NCBI GenBank assembly: GCA_937927725.1
Contig: CALBSE010000004.1
Coordinates: 1-34,964, forward strand
From: an uncultured Actinomycetes bacterium
Lineage (GTDB): Bacteria; Actinomycetota; Acidimicrobiia; Acidimicrobiales; Acidimicrobilacustridaceae
Length of the DNA stretch: 34,964 nt
Reading direction: 5' to 3'
The first letter of the stretch is position 1; each line of letters opens with the position of its first letter. Position numbers and translations under genes: made by a program. Under the pieces are notes generated by a model, which was not told the origin of the DNA, made no database searches, and saw nothing but the letters and a program-made list of their open reading frames with translations. This document shows positions 1 to 8,090 of this stretch, one piece after another.

Positions 1-63
1 GTCTTCAACGTCTTCAACGTCTTCAACGTCTTCAACGTCTTCAACGTCTTCAACGTCTTCAAC
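1..63 (+). repeat. 9-bp tandem repeat (7 perfect copies)
   Basis: Seven uninterrupted copies of gtcttcaac start at the window edge, so the array may extend further upstream. In the reading frame of the wall protein each copy encodes Ser-Ser-Thr, giving a flexible Ser/Thr linker. The unit is a multiple of three, so copy-number change by slippage would alter linker length without a frameshift. Confidence 0.95.
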
Positions 64-676
64 GACGACATCCACCATTGCGCCCTCTCCTGGAACAACG
101 ATCAATGTCTCACCTGATCGAGCGGCAACACCGTCGAATGGGCTCCCGCTTGAACTCGAACCCGGCACTGCCGCGATGATCGAATCCGACGGATCGGTAT
201 CGCCCCTCTCGATCGTTGTGACCGGTCCCTCTTCCATTTCGTTTGGTTCTCAAGACATTGGTGCTGCCCTCAGCGGTGCAAACGTCGACGGAACGGCGTT
301 GGGGTTGAATGTTGGCGGTAACGGATCTGCGAGTGGATTCGGCTTTCAGCCGGGCTCGACCGCGTCCGTTTGGATTCAATCAACGCCAGCCCGCCTTGGC
401 ACTGCGACAGTCGATGGCAACGGAGATTTCACGTCGAATTTCGTGGTTCCCGCCGACCTCGCGTCGGGCAATCACACGGTGCAATTGCAGGGAATCGGAT
501 TTGATGGTCAACCGCGCGCACTTGACGCTGGTGTCACCGTTGTGGGGACAGGTGGGCTCCCAGCAACTGGATCCGATCTCTCGCTTCCGATCATCGCTGG
601 ATCCTCGCTGTTGCTTGCTGGTGGTCTTGGCGTAGTTGCGTCGCAACGATCGCGTCGCCGCAGCGCACAGCGCTAA
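2..676 (+). CDS. LPxTG cell-wall-anchored protein, 5'-truncated
   Basis: The frame is open from base 2 to the TAA at 674-676, so this is the C-terminal part of a larger protein. In order it shows a (Ser-Ser-Thr)7 linker, a Thr/Pro-rich stretch, and a beta-rich Ig-like module of about 90 residues containing GFGFQPGSTASVWI and a GNHTVQLQGIGFDG-type strand. It ends with a classical sorting signal: LPATG, a hydrophobic stretch (PIIAGSSLLLAGGLGVVA) and a basic tail (RSRRRSAQR). A sortase should cleave between Thr and Gly and join the protein to the wall. The class E-like sortase near 29 kb is a candidate enzyme. The missing N-terminus should hold a signal peptide. A start at the internal ATG at 176 is unlikely, because the upstream frame is open and encodes a typical wall-protein linker. 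Confidence 0.85.
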   Translation, partial: SSTSSTSSTSSTSSTSSTSSTTTSTIAPSPGTTINVSPDRAATPSNGLPLELEPGTAAMIESDGSVSPLSIVVTGPSSISFGSQDIGAALSGANVDGTALGLNVGGNGSASGFGFQPGSTASVWIQSTPARLGTATVDGNGDFTSNFVVPADLASGNHTVQLQGIGFDGQPRALDAGVTVVGTGGLPATGSDLSLPIIAGSSLLLAGGLGVVASQRSRRRSAQR

Positions 677-713
677 GTCCAGCCCGACCCGCAGTGTGAG
701 GCGTTCTGGTCGG

Positions 714-719
714 TAGCCT
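714..719 (+). promoter_or_regulatory. Putative -10 element (TAGCCT) of msrA
   Basis: This TAnnnT hexamer lies 6 nt before the msrA ATG and there is no Shine-Dalgarno sequence, so the transcript may be leaderless. No clear -35 box was found. Confidence 0.4.
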
Positions 720-725
720 TTGTCC

Positions 726-1376
726 ATGTTCTTTGGATCTCGTACCCCTGAAATGGTCGACCCCTCGGCCGCACTTCCTGGCCGCGAGGCCACGATGCCC
801 GTCGCACCTGCCCACCTCGTGCTGGGCACACCAATGCAGCCGCCATTCCCCGACACATGTGACTCCATCGTCGTGGGCATGGGCTGCTTCTGGGGCGCTG
901 AACGAAAGTTCTGGCAACTGCCGGGCGTCTATACAACTGCGGTTGGCTACGCCGGTGGCTACACGCCGAACCCCACCTATGAAGAGACATGTTCGGGGCT
1001 CACGGGTCATACCGAAGCGGTGTTGGTGGTGTGGGACCGCACCCAGACCGACCTCGATGCGGTGCTTTGTTGTTTCTGGGAGAACCACGATCCGACGCAG
1101 GGCCATCGCCAAGGCAACGACATCGGCACGCAGTACCGCTCGGCGATCTACTGCACCGACGATGCGCAACTCGCTGCGGCCAAGGCCAGCGCTGTTCGAT
1201 TCGGCGAGATGCTGTCGGCCGCGCACTTCGATCCGATCACCACTGATATTGAGTTGGCCGGTCCGTTCTTCTATGCCGAGGACTACCACCAGCAGTATCT
1301 GGCGAAGAATCCGAACGGCTACTGCGGATTGGGTGGCACGGGCCTGAGCTGCCCGGTCGGCATTTCTGGCGTTTGA
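726..1376 (+). CDS. msrA: Peptide methionine sulfoxide reductase MsrA
   Basis: Reduces methionine-S-sulfoxide in proteins and free methionine, using thioredoxin as reductant. The signature GMGCFWGAERKFW gives the catalytic Cys at residue 54, followed by GYAGGYTPNPTYEE and the substrate-pocket segment CSGLTGHTEAVLVV. The C-terminal GYCGLGGTGLSCPVG holds the resolving cysteines. At 216 residues with an N-terminal extension (MPVAPAHLVLGTPMQPPFP region) it matches the longer E. coli-type MsrA. The ATG at 726 is preferred; an in-frame TTG at 720 is the alternative. With the nearby superoxide dismutase it forms an oxidative-damage neighbourhood, but the genes have separate promoters. Recognition is secure. 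Confidence 0.97.
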   Translation: MFFGSRTPEMVDPSAALPGREATMPVAPAHLVLGTPMQPPFPDTCDSIVVGMGCFWGAERKFWQLPGVYTTAVGYAGGYTPNPTYEETCSGLTGHTEAVLVVWDRTQTDLDAVLCCFWENHDPTQGHRQGNDIGTQYRSAIYCTDDAQLAAAKASAVRFGEMLSAAHFDPITTDIELAGPFFYAEDYHQQYLAKNPNGYCGLGGTGLSCPVGISGV

Positions 1377-1647
1377 AGGTCCGCCGCAGGCGGAATTGAG
1401 GTCAAATGAGGGGTCCGCGCCTTGTGGATCTCCTGTGAATAACTTGGCGTGCTGCTGGTGCGATCCCAAGGGGCACTTGGGGCGTGTCCGATGTCACGCC
1501 AAAATGGGCCAAAGGGTCGTTGCAGTTTGATGACAAACCCAACAAACCTTTGGGTGCTTTGTTGCAATTCCATGACGAACGGGTTCGCCCGATCGGTGTC
1601 TCCGTGATGGTCGCGGAGCTCATGGAGGCGCACGAAAGGAGCACGCA
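1377..1647 (+). other. Non-coding leader between msrA and the rpf-like gene
   Basis: No convincing gene lies in these 271 bases. Two small inverted repeats are visible: CCGCC-GCA-GGCGG at 1381-1393, just after msrA, and ACCCAA/TTGGGT at 1537-1555. Rpf genes in actinobacteria often carry a c-di-AMP (ydaO-type) riboswitch, but I could not match its conserved core here. The leader is long enough to hold an RNA element that I cannot identify by eye. Confidence 0.4.
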
Positions 1648-2199
1648 ATGTCTGAAGTTCGCAGTCCCGCACTCCCCGCAGTCCGTCTCTCTCACGGTGC
1701 CGTTGTGGTCGTGGCCTTCGTTTTGGTGTTGTCGGTCGCTATCATCAGCGTCGTAAGTGGCGCAACCAGCGCCAAGGGTGAAGAGCCCGCCGCAGTCGTG
1801 CCCGTTGCGGCAACTGTGCCCGTCGAGATGTACGCCGCAATGGCTGATGTCGCAGCAGCCCTCGCCACTCTTCCGCCACCGAACCCGACGCCGACCTCGA
1901 CCCCAGTGCGCCAGGCGCAGACACGTCCCGCGGTCGTGGTCGACCCTTCCGACCCGGGCGTGTGGGATTCACTTGCTCAGTGTGAGACCGGCGGGAACTG
2001 GGCCACCGACTCTGTTCCTGGCTTCGCTGGTGGCCTTGGCTTCGCCAATGGCACCTGGGCGTCGAACGGGGGCACTGAGTACGCAGGCTCGGCAGCCGAT
2101 GCGACTCGTGAGCAGCAGATCGAGGTTGCACAACGGGTGCTCGAGGGCTCTGGCTGGGGCGCTTGGCCCGGCTGTTCCTCACTACTCGGACTTCGCTAA
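1648..2199 (+). CDS. Rpf-like (transglycosylase-like) secreted protein
   Basis: A resuscitation-promoting-factor type protein expected to cleave peptidoglycan outside the membrane. Residues 18-40 form an uncleaved or signal-anchor hydrophobic segment. Residues 45-100 are an Ala/Pro/Thr-rich spacer, and residues 104-183 are the Rpf fold. The core VWDSLAQCETGGNW places the catalytic Glu at 113, and Cys112 with Cys176 matches the conserved Rpf disulfide. The C-terminal AQRVLEGSGWGAWPGC is also typical. No LysM or G5 domain is present. The start at 1648 is supported by AAAGGAG six nt upstream. An overlapping frame beginning at 1484 shows no family features and is rejected. Confidence 0.9.
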   Translation: MSEVRSPALPAVRLSHGAVVVVAFVLVLSVAIISVVSGATSAKGEEPAAVVPVAATVPVEMYAAMADVAAALATLPPPNPTPTSTPVRQAQTRPAVVVDPSDPGVWDSLAQCETGGNWATDSVPGFAGGLGFANGTWASNGGTEYAGSAADATREQQIEVAQRVLEGSGWGAWPGCSSLLGLR

Positions 2200-2206
2200 C
2201 GGGAAA

Positions 2207-2240
2207 GGGTCGCCGCTCGCCTGCACGGTTGCGGCGACCC
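2207..2240 (+). terminator. Hairpin after the rpf-like gene
   Basis: Perfect 10-bp stem GGGTCGCCGC / GCGGCGACCC with a 14-nt loop, 8 nt after the stop codon. There is no U-run, so termination is plausible but not certain. Confidence 0.55.
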
Positions 2241-2245
2241 TCCGC

Positions 2246-2251
2246 TAGATT
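2246..2251 (+). promoter_or_regulatory. Putative -10 element (TAGATT) of the SOD gene
   Basis: TAnnnT hexamer just past the rpf hairpin, about 40 nt before the SOD start codon. It would give a leader of roughly 33 nt carrying the GGAAGGG ribosome-binding site. Confidence 0.3.
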
Positions 2252-2291
2252 GCTGATTCTCACCAACGAACTTCCGAGGAAGGGAACCTTC

Positions 2292-2873
2292 ATGGCTTTC
2301 GAGCTTCCCGCTCTGCCGTATGCCCAAGATGCGCTCGCACCGACAATCAGTGCCGAGACCATGGAATACCACTACGGCAAGCATCATCAGACCTACGTCG
2401 ACAACTTGAACAAGGCTGTCGCCGGCACCGCCGACGAGAACGCCTCGCTCGAGGACATCATCATGAAGGCCGAAGGACCGCTGTTCAACAATGCAGCGCA
2501 GGTCTGGAACCACACCTTCTTCTGGAACTCACTGTCACCCAATGGTGGCGGTCAGCCCACTGGTGCAATCGCCGACCGCCTCAATGCCGACTTTGGCGGT
2601 TACGACGCATTCCGTGCACAAATCACCGACGCCGGCCTTACGCAGTTCGGTTCAGGCTGGGCATGGCTCGTCGAAAAGGACGGCAAACTCGCCATCATGA
2701 AGACCCCGAACGCCGACCTTCCCATGAAGCATGGCGCCAAGGCTCTCTTCACCATCGATGTGTGGGAACACGCGTATTACATCGACTACCGCAATGCACG
2801 GGCCAAGTTCATCGAAGTTGTTCTCGACAACCTCATCAACTGGGACTTTGTGAACGCCAACCTGGCGTCCTGA
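2292..2873 (+). CDS. sodB: Superoxide dismutase, Fe-type by sequence
   Basis: Dismutates superoxide to oxygen and peroxide in the cytoplasm. The 193-residue protein has the full Fe/Mn-SOD architecture: His27 in YHYGKHH, the second His in NNAAQVWNHTFFW, and the Asp and His of DVWEHAYY. The Gln in NNAAQVWNH and the absence of the MnSOD Gln in TPNADLPM are the residue pattern of iron enzymes, so Fe is favoured over Mn or cambialistic use; that step is inference. The start follows GGAAGGG. A strong terminator follows the gene, so it is probably monocistronic. The family call is secure and the metal preference moderate. Confidence 0.95.
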   Translation: MAFELPALPYAQDALAPTISAETMEYHYGKHHQTYVDNLNKAVAGTADENASLEDIIMKAEGPLFNNAAQVWNHTFFWNSLSPNGGGQPTGAIADRLNADFGGYDAFRAQITDAGLTQFGSGWAWLVEKDGKLAIMKTPNADLPMKHGAKALFTIDVWEHAYYIDYRNARAKFIEVVLDNLINWDFVNANLAS

Positions 2874-2899
2874 ACCCTGCGCAGTAACTGTTTCTCGAA

Positions 2900-2924
2900 C
2901 GGGACCCCTTAGGGGGTCCCGTTT
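2900..2924 (+). terminator. Rho-independent terminator of the SOD gene
   Basis: A 9-bp GC-rich stem CGGGACCCC / GGGGTCCCG with a 4-nt loop, followed by TTT, about 27 nt after the stop codon. Confidence 0.8.
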
Positions 2925-2928
2925 CGCG

Positions 2929-2934
2929 TACCGT
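2929..2934 (+). promoter_or_regulatory. Putative -10 element (TACCGT) of the mscS gene
   Basis: Lies 8 nt before the GTG start, with no Shine-Dalgarno sequence between. This is the arrangement expected for a leaderless transcript. Confidence 0.45.
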
Positions 2935-2942
2935 CACTACCT

Positions 2943-4085
2943 GTGATTGATTCTTTTCTTCTCGCCGCCACCGATTCCGCTGCACTGCAAAAAGCATGTG
3001 GAGACAACACCGGATGGTTCTGCGAGCGCGTTTTCGAGTGGACTGGTTCGAAGGCGTGGGCTCGTGCTGCGGAGTGGTTTATCGCCAAGCCCTTAACGAT
3101 TCTCTGCGTGGTTGTCATCGCTGGGCTTGTGGCGATGATCGTGCGCCGCATGATTTCACGTTCGATGAATCGCTTGTTCTTGCCCGGCGGTTCGAAGAAG
3201 CGCGGGGGCAAGGGGGCGCTTCGTCGTCGTACCTCCGAAGTGCTGCTGGCATCGGGGGATTCTTCGCTGCGGACCGATGCTCGACTTGAAACTCTCACGG
3301 CAGTCTTCCGCTCAATTGGTACCGCTCTCGTGTGGTTCATAGCGCTGTTCTTCGGTCTCGAAGTTTTGGGCATCAGTCTTGGCCCACTCTTGGCAACTGC
3401 GGGCATCGTCGGTATTGCGTTGGGCTTTGGAACGCAAACGATGGTTCGCGATTTCATCAGCGGTTTCTTCATCGTCGCAGAAGATCAGTTTGGTGTTGGC
3501 GACACGATCGATGTCGGTGGCGGCGCAAAGGGCGTGGTCGAGCGCATCACGTTGCGCGCGACTCACATTCGAGACGCCGAAGGAACGATGTGGCACATTG
3601 CAAACGGTCAGATCGTGAAGGTTGCCAACAAGAGTCAGGAATGGGCGCGCGCACTGATCGACGTCGTCCTTCCGTACGACGCCGATATCTCGGCAGTCAG
3701 CGATGTCATGCAGGAAGTTGCCGACACCATTCAGGCCGATCCCGAATGGTCAACCAAAATCATGGAACGCGCTGAGATCTGGGGCATTCAAGAGTTCGAC
3801 CCCGATGGCGTTCACGTACGTATGGTCATCAAGACCGAACCCGCCGCGCAGTTTGGTGTGTTGCGCGAGTTACGCGCGCGAATGAAAGGCACCTTCGATG
3901 AACGTGGAATTTCATTCGCCTATGCGGGATCACCGACGCAGGTCGTCCTTACGCAGACGCCTCCGCCGAAGTCACCGCCACCCACCGCAGCGGCAAAGGC
4001 GAATATGCCGCTGTCAGACGGCGTCGGGATCGTCGGCGAGAGTGACGGCGACGGCAGCCTCGGTGCCGACGGCGACGCTGACTGA
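2943..4085 (+). CDS. MscS-family mechanosensitive ion channel
   Basis: A small-conductance mechanosensitive channel that releases solutes on osmotic downshift. The 380-residue protein has an N-terminal loop with two Cys, a membrane segment (about residues 48-66), a basic linker, and a second hydrophobic pair around residues 120-160. The pore signature GIVGIALGFGTQTMVRDFISG is followed by the beta domain (DTIDVGGGAKGVVERITLR) and the alpha/beta vestibule. The tail is Pro-rich then Asp/Gly-rich. The last 23 residues are read from DNA that on the other strand encodes the C-terminus of ValRS, an overlap of 72 bp. GTG at 2943 is the likely start; no ribosome-binding site is seen. Confidence 0.92.
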   Translation: MIDSFLLAATDSAALQKACGDNTGWFCERVFEWTGSKAWARAAEWFIAKPLTILCVVVIAGLVAMIVRRMISRSMNRLFLPGGSKKRGGKGALRRRTSEVLLASGDSSLRTDARLETLTAVFRSIGTALVWFIALFFGLEVLGISLGPLLATAGIVGIALGFGTQTMVRDFISGFFIVAEDQFGVGDTIDVGGGAKGVVERITLRATHIRDAEGTMWHIANGQIVKVANKSQEWARALIDVVLPYDADISAVSDVMQEVADTIQADPEWSTKIMERAEIWGIQEFDPDGVHVRMVIKTEPAAQFGVLRELRARMKGTFDERGISFAYAGSPTQVVLTQTPPPKSPPPTAAAKANMPLSDGVGIVGESDGDGSLGADGDAD

Positions 4086-6647
4086 GGTTGCGTTCGCCGC
4101 TTCACGCACATCTTCAAGAACGCTTTGGAACGCCTCGGTGCGTGGGGTGGTGTCGGTGACGTCAATGACATCAACGGGCCACTTGAGTGATCGCTTCGCT
4201 TCGGTCTTTGCGCGACGCGCAGCGCTGAGTATTTCTGCACCCATCGCGTAGGCGAGCGGATTGCCATCGGCTGCAGCATCACGAAGTTGTGACGCGTCGG
4301 GCCACGGCGAGCGGTGGACAGAACCGCTCTGCCACCACGACCACACCTCTTCGGTCACGAACGGGAGGAACGGCGCGAAGAGTCGGAGCAGCGTCGAGAG
4401 CGTGAGTTGCAACGCAGCCTGTGCTGAACGGGCAGCATCGTCGCCACGGCTTCCGTAGGCACGAGTCTTCACGAGTTCGAGATACTGATCGCAGAACTGC
4501 CAGAAGAACGCTTCGGTGCGCTCGAGCGCACGGGCGTAGTCATAACCATCGAATGCGGTGGTTGCATCTTCGACAAGCGCAGCAAGGTCGGCGAGCATGG
4601 CGCGGTCAAGCGGCTCGGTAATGGCTGACGGTTCATGAATCTGTGCGACGCCATCTTCAGAACCAAGCCCAAGGGCGAAACGGCTTGCATTGAGCAGCTT
4701 GATGCCAAGACGCCGACCGATCTTCATCTGCCCTTCATCGAAGGCGGTGTCGGTGCCAGGGCGAGCGCTTGCCGCCCAATAGCGAACGGCGTCGGAGCCG
4801 TATTGCTCGAGAAGGTGAAGGGGAGTGACGACGTTGCCCTTCGACTTCGACATCTTCTTGCGATCGGGGTCGAGGACCCAGCCCGAAATGCTGGCGTTAC
4901 GCCACGGAGTCGAGTTGTGCTCGAGATGCGAACGAACGGTGGTGGAGAACAGCCACGTACGGATGATTTCGTGTGCTTGTGGACGCATGTCCATCGGGAA
5001 CGTGCGGGCGAACAAGTCGTCGTCCTCGCCCCATCCGGTTGCAATCTGCGGTGTGAGCGAAGAGGTTGCCCACGTATCCATGACATCGGGATCACCGGTA
5101 AAGCCACCGGGAACATCGCGCTGTGCTTCGGTGTAGCCCGAAGGTGTATCGGTCGCAGGGTCGATGGGCAGCGCCGATTCGTCCGCAGTGATCGGCCGAT
5201 CGTGGATGGGCGAGCCGTCGGCATCGAGGGGATACCAAATTGGGAACGAGACGCCAAAGAAGCGCTGACGGCTGACGAGCCAGTCACCGTTGAGTCCGTT
5301 CACCCAGTTCTCGTAACGAACGCGCATGTGGGGCGGATGCCAGTGAAGCTCCTTGCCGCGTTCGAGCAATGCCTCGCGAAGAGGAAGATCGCGGCCGCCA
5401 TTGCGCAGGTACCACTGGCGGCTAGTGAGGATCTCGAGCGGGCGATCGCCCTTCTCAAAGAACTTGACCGGATGCGTGATCGGCTTTGGTTCGCCATCGA
5501 GTTGGTTGGCGTCGCGCAACAGGTCGACGATGCGGACCTGCGCCTGCTTGATCGTTTTGCCTGCAAGTTCGTTGTAGGCGGTGACGGCAGCTTCGCCTGC
5601 GCTCACGATCCACTCGGGTGCCTCTGACTGAATGCGGCCATCGACGCTGATGATTGAACGGGTTTCGAGTTGCAGCTCGCGCCACCAGATGACGTCGGTG
5701 AGATCGCCGAATGTACAAATCATCGCGATGCCGGAACCCTTTTCAGGATCGGCTAACTCGTGCGGCCGAATTTCAACTTCGACGCCAAACAACGGGGTGC
5801 GAACAGTGGAACCGAAGAGCGGCTTGTACCGGTCGTCATCGGGGTGAGCAACGAGCGCGACACACGCGCCAAGAAGTTCTGGTCGTGTGGTTTCGATGTA
5901 AATCGGTTCGCCGTTATCGGTGCGCAGAAACGGCAGGCGGTGATAGGCGCCAGGCATTTCGCGATCTTCGAGTTCGGCCTGTGCAACCGCGCAACGGAAA
6001 TCAACATCCCAGAGCACCGGAGCTTCGGCTTGGTAGGCCTCGTCGCGCGCAAGGTTGCGAAGGAAGGCGCGTTGGGCAACTCGGCGACAGTGATCATCGA
6101 TGGTGGCGTACGTGAGTGACCAGTCAACCGAAAGTCCGAGCGTTCGGAAAAGCTCTTCGAACGCTTTTTCGTCTTCAGCGGTGAGCGTGTTGCACAATTC
6201 GATGAAGTTGCGGCGGCTGATCTGGGCCGGAAGCTTCTTCTGTTCGTCTTTCGGCCGATCGGACATTGGGATCGGCGTGGCGAAATTGGGGTCGTACGGA
6301 AGGGAAGGGTCGCACTGCACCCCGTAGTAGTTCTGCACCCGACGTTCGGTGGGCAGGCCGTTGTCGTCCCAACCCATTGGGTAGAAGACCGACTTACCTC
6401 GCATGCGCTGGTAGCGGGCGATCGTGTCGGTATGGGTGTAGCTGAACACGTGACCGACATGGAGCGAGCCGCTCACGGTCGGAGGCGGGGTATCGATGGA
6501 GTAGACGCCCTCACGAGTGGCGGTGCGATCGAAGGAATAGGTGCCGTCGGAGTCCCAGGTCGCGCCCCAGCGGGCCTCGAGGCCCTCCAGGTCGGGCTTT
6601 TGGGGGACGGTCCAACTGCTTCGCGGAGTGGGGGTGGCCGATGTCAT
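4014..6647 (-). CDS. valS: Valine--tRNA ligase
   Basis: Charges tRNA-Val. The 877-residue class I synthetase has its HIGH motif as HVGH at residues 63-66 (TVSGSLHVGHVFSYTHTD) and the KMSKS loop as KKMSKSKGNVV. The CP1 editing domain lies between (ETTRPELLGACVALVAHP). It lacks the long C-terminal coiled-coil arm of the E. coli type. Segments such as GWDDNGLPTERRVQNYYGV resemble the shorter archaeal/rickettsial ValRS type; that subclass call is from memory of the family. The 3' end overlaps the convergent mscS gene by 72 bp. Divergent from cysS, with an 87-bp intergenic space. Function is secure. Confidence 0.97.
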   Translation of the reverse strand: MTSATPTPRSSWTVPQKPDLEGLEARWGATWDSDGTYSFDRTATREGVYSIDTPPPTVSGSLHVGHVFSYTHTDTIARYQRMRGKSVFYPMGWDDNGLPTERRVQNYYGVQCDPSLPYDPNFATPIPMSDRPKDEQKKLPAQISRRNFIELCNTLTAEDEKAFEELFRTLGLSVDWSLTYATIDDHCRRVAQRAFLRNLARDEAYQAEAPVLWDVDFRCAVAQAELEDREMPGAYHRLPFLRTDNGEPIYIETTRPELLGACVALVAHPDDDRYKPLFGSTVRTPLFGVEVEIRPHELADPEKGSGIAMICTFGDLTDVIWWRELQLETRSIISVDGRIQSEAPEWIVSAGEAAVTAYNELAGKTIKQAQVRIVDLLRDANQLDGEPKPITHPVKFFEKGDRPLEILTSRQWYLRNGGRDLPLREALLERGKELHWHPPHMRVRYENWVNGLNGDWLVSRQRFFGVSFPIWYPLDADGSPIHDRPITADESALPIDPATDTPSGYTEAQRDVPGGFTGDPDVMDTWATSSLTPQIATGWGEDDDLFARTFPMDMRPQAHEIIRTWLFSTTVRSHLEHNSTPWRNASISGWVLDPDRKKMSKSKGNVVTPLHLLEQYGSDAVRYWAASARPGTDTAFDEGQMKIGRRLGIKLLNASRFALGLGSEDGVAQIHEPSAITEPLDRAMLADLAALVEDATTAFDGYDYARALERTEAFFWQFCDQYLELVKTRAYGSRGDDAARSAQAALQLTLSTLLRLFAPFLPFVTEEVWSWWQSGSVHRSPWPDASQLRDAAADGNPLAYAMGAEILSAARRAKTEAKRSLKWPVDVIDVTDTTPRTEAFQSVLEDVREAANATSVSVAVGTEAAVAVTLADDPDAV

Positions 6648-6656
6648 GACCCGATC

Positions 6657-6662
6657 ACGCTA
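6657..6662 (-). promoter_or_regulatory. Putative -10 element (TAGCGT) of valS
   Basis: On the minus strand TAGCGT sits 9 nt before the valS ATG, consistent with a leaderless mRNA. The same hexamer serves divergent cysS. Confidence 0.45.
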
Positions 6663-6720
6663 GTTCGCCCCGCCTGTTGGACTCACGTGCAGACTCGCAG
6701 GAGGGGGGTGTGAGGACAGG

Positions 6721-6726
6721 TAGCGT
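6721..6726 (+). promoter_or_regulatory. Putative -10 element (TAGCGT) of cysS
   Basis: TAGCGT sits 8 nt before the cysS GTG, with no Shine-Dalgarno sequence. It is identical to the valS hexamer on the other strand. Confidence 0.45.
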
Positions 6727-6734
6727 TTCCAGTC

Positions 6735-8090
6735 GTGCTTCGCCTCTTCGATACCGCTCAGGGCAAGGTTGTGCCCTTCGAACCCCGGGAGCCGGGGAAG
6801 GTTTCGATGTACGTGTGCGGTCCCACGGTCTACGGCCCCCCGCATTTGGGTCACGGTCGCTTCTCATTGGTGTTCGATGTGCTGCGCCGGTATCTCACCT
6901 GGACCGGCCTAGAGGTCAATTACGTCTCGAATATCACTGACATCGACGACAAGATCATCAATCGAGCCAACGACGAAGGCCGCGAGTGGTCCGACATCGC
7001 ACAGAAGTGCGAGCAGGTGTGGTGGACGGCGATGGAGGCCATTGGCGTCGATCGACCAACTTCCGATCCGCATGCCACGGCATATGTCGACCAGATGGTT
7101 GAACTCATTGCCGATCTCATCGCTCGCGATGTCGCCTACGTCTCCGACGATGGTGTCTATTTCTCTCCTGCCACGGTGGCCGACTACGGACTGCTTGCTC
7201 GTCAATCAATCGAATCGCTTCAGGCTGGCGCTCGTGTCGAAGTGGCCGACCATAAACATTCGCCGATCGATTTCGCGCTTTGGAAGTTCACGAAGCCGGG
7301 CGAACCGTCGTGGCCGTCGCCTTGGGGTGAAGGCCGACCGGGTTGGCATACCGAATGTGTCGTGATGTCGCTCGATCTGTTGGGTGAGGGTTTCGATCTT
7401 CACGGTGGCGGACAAGATCTCGCCTTCCCTCACCACGAGAACGAACGCGCGCAGGCGTTGGCGTCAGGTCGAACGTTTGCCCGGCATTGGATGCATAACG
7501 GATTTGTTGAAGTTGGCGGCGAAAAAATGTCGAAGAGTTTGGGCAACTTCACCAACCTTCTTGACCTCGTCGAGTCCACTGATCCGCGCGCCTATCGCTT
7601 GTTGGTGCTTCGCTCGCATTACCGAACGCCCGTCGAAGTCACTCGGGCCACAACCGACGATGCGTCGGCTGCGTTGCGTCGTCTTGATGCATTTGCTCGT
7701 CGCTCGGCAACTGCCGGCTTGGCGGGCGAACCCGATGCTGCAGCGATCGATGCATTCCGCGTCGCGATGGACAATGATCTCGACACACCGGCTGCGGTGG
7801 CGCTGTTGTTTGGTCTTGTTGGTCAGGCCAACACAGCTCTCGATGCGGGCGATTCCGCAACTGCGGCACCTCTTGCTGCCGCTGCATTCGAGATCTGTCG
7901 GGCGGTTGGTCTCGTTCTCAACGCTGGTGGCGAAGATGTTCCGACGGAAATCCTTGATCGTGCACGTGCTCGCGACGACGCCCGTGCGGCGAAGGACTGG
8001 GCTGCTGCCGACGCCATTCGCGATGAACTCACCGCCGCCGGTTGGCTTGTCGAAGACACGGCTGACGGCACTCAGGTCCGTCCCGCCTGA
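6735..8090 (+). CDS. cysS: Cysteine--tRNA ligase
   Basis: Charges tRNA-Cys. The 451-residue class I enzyme begins MLRLFDTAQGK and has the zinc ligand Cys28 in YVCGPTVYG. The HIGH motif is HLGH (37-40). The other expected zinc ligands are Cys208 (GWHTECVVM), His233 and Glu237 (FPHHENE). KMSKS is at 264-268. The C-terminal DALR-type anticodon region is present, including the Ala/Arg-rich helix before the end. The GTG start is supported by alignment with the usual CysRS N-terminus. The stop overlaps the start of the next gene (TGATG), so the two are translationally coupled. Confidence 0.97.
   Translation: MLRLFDTAQGKVVPFEPREPGKVSMYVCGPTVYGPPHLGHGRFSLVFDVLRRYLTWTGLEVNYVSNITDIDDKIINRANDEGREWSDIAQKCEQVWWTAMEAIGVDRPTSDPHATAYVDQMVELIADLIARDVAYVSDDGVYFSPATVADYGLLARQSIESLQAGARVEVADHKHSPIDFALWKFTKPGEPSWPSPWGEGRPGWHTECVVMSLDLLGEGFDLHGGGQDLAFPHHENERAQALASGRTFARHWMHNGFVEVGGEKMSKSLGNFTNLLDLVESTDPRAYRLLVLRSHYRTPVEVTRATTDDASAALRRLDAFARRSATAGLAGEPDAAAIDAFRVAMDNDLDTPAAVALLFGLVGQANTALDAGDSATAAPLAAAAFEICRAVGLVLNAGGEDVPTEILDRARARDDARAAKDWAAADAIRDELTAAGWLVEDTADGTQVRPA

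Noticed and set aside
1..63. CRISPR array
   Set aside because: The repeats are 9 bp, contiguous and without spacers, and are explained as an in-frame Ser-Ser-Thr linker.
591..1469. 292-codon minus-strand open frame over msrA
   Set aside because: Antisense shadow of msrA without recognisable domains.
1377..1647. c-di-AMP (ydaO-type) riboswitch upstream of the rpf-like gene
   Set aside because: The position fits, but I could not find the conserved core sequences; only two short hairpins are visible.
1484..1756. 90-codon open frame overlapping the rpf-like start
   Set aside because: No recognisable domain or clear ribosome-binding site; the overlapping rpf-like frame has a strong one and a recognised domain.
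4635..5627. 330-codon plus-strand open frame inside valS
   Set aside because: It is antisense to conserved ValRS sequence and shows no family features.
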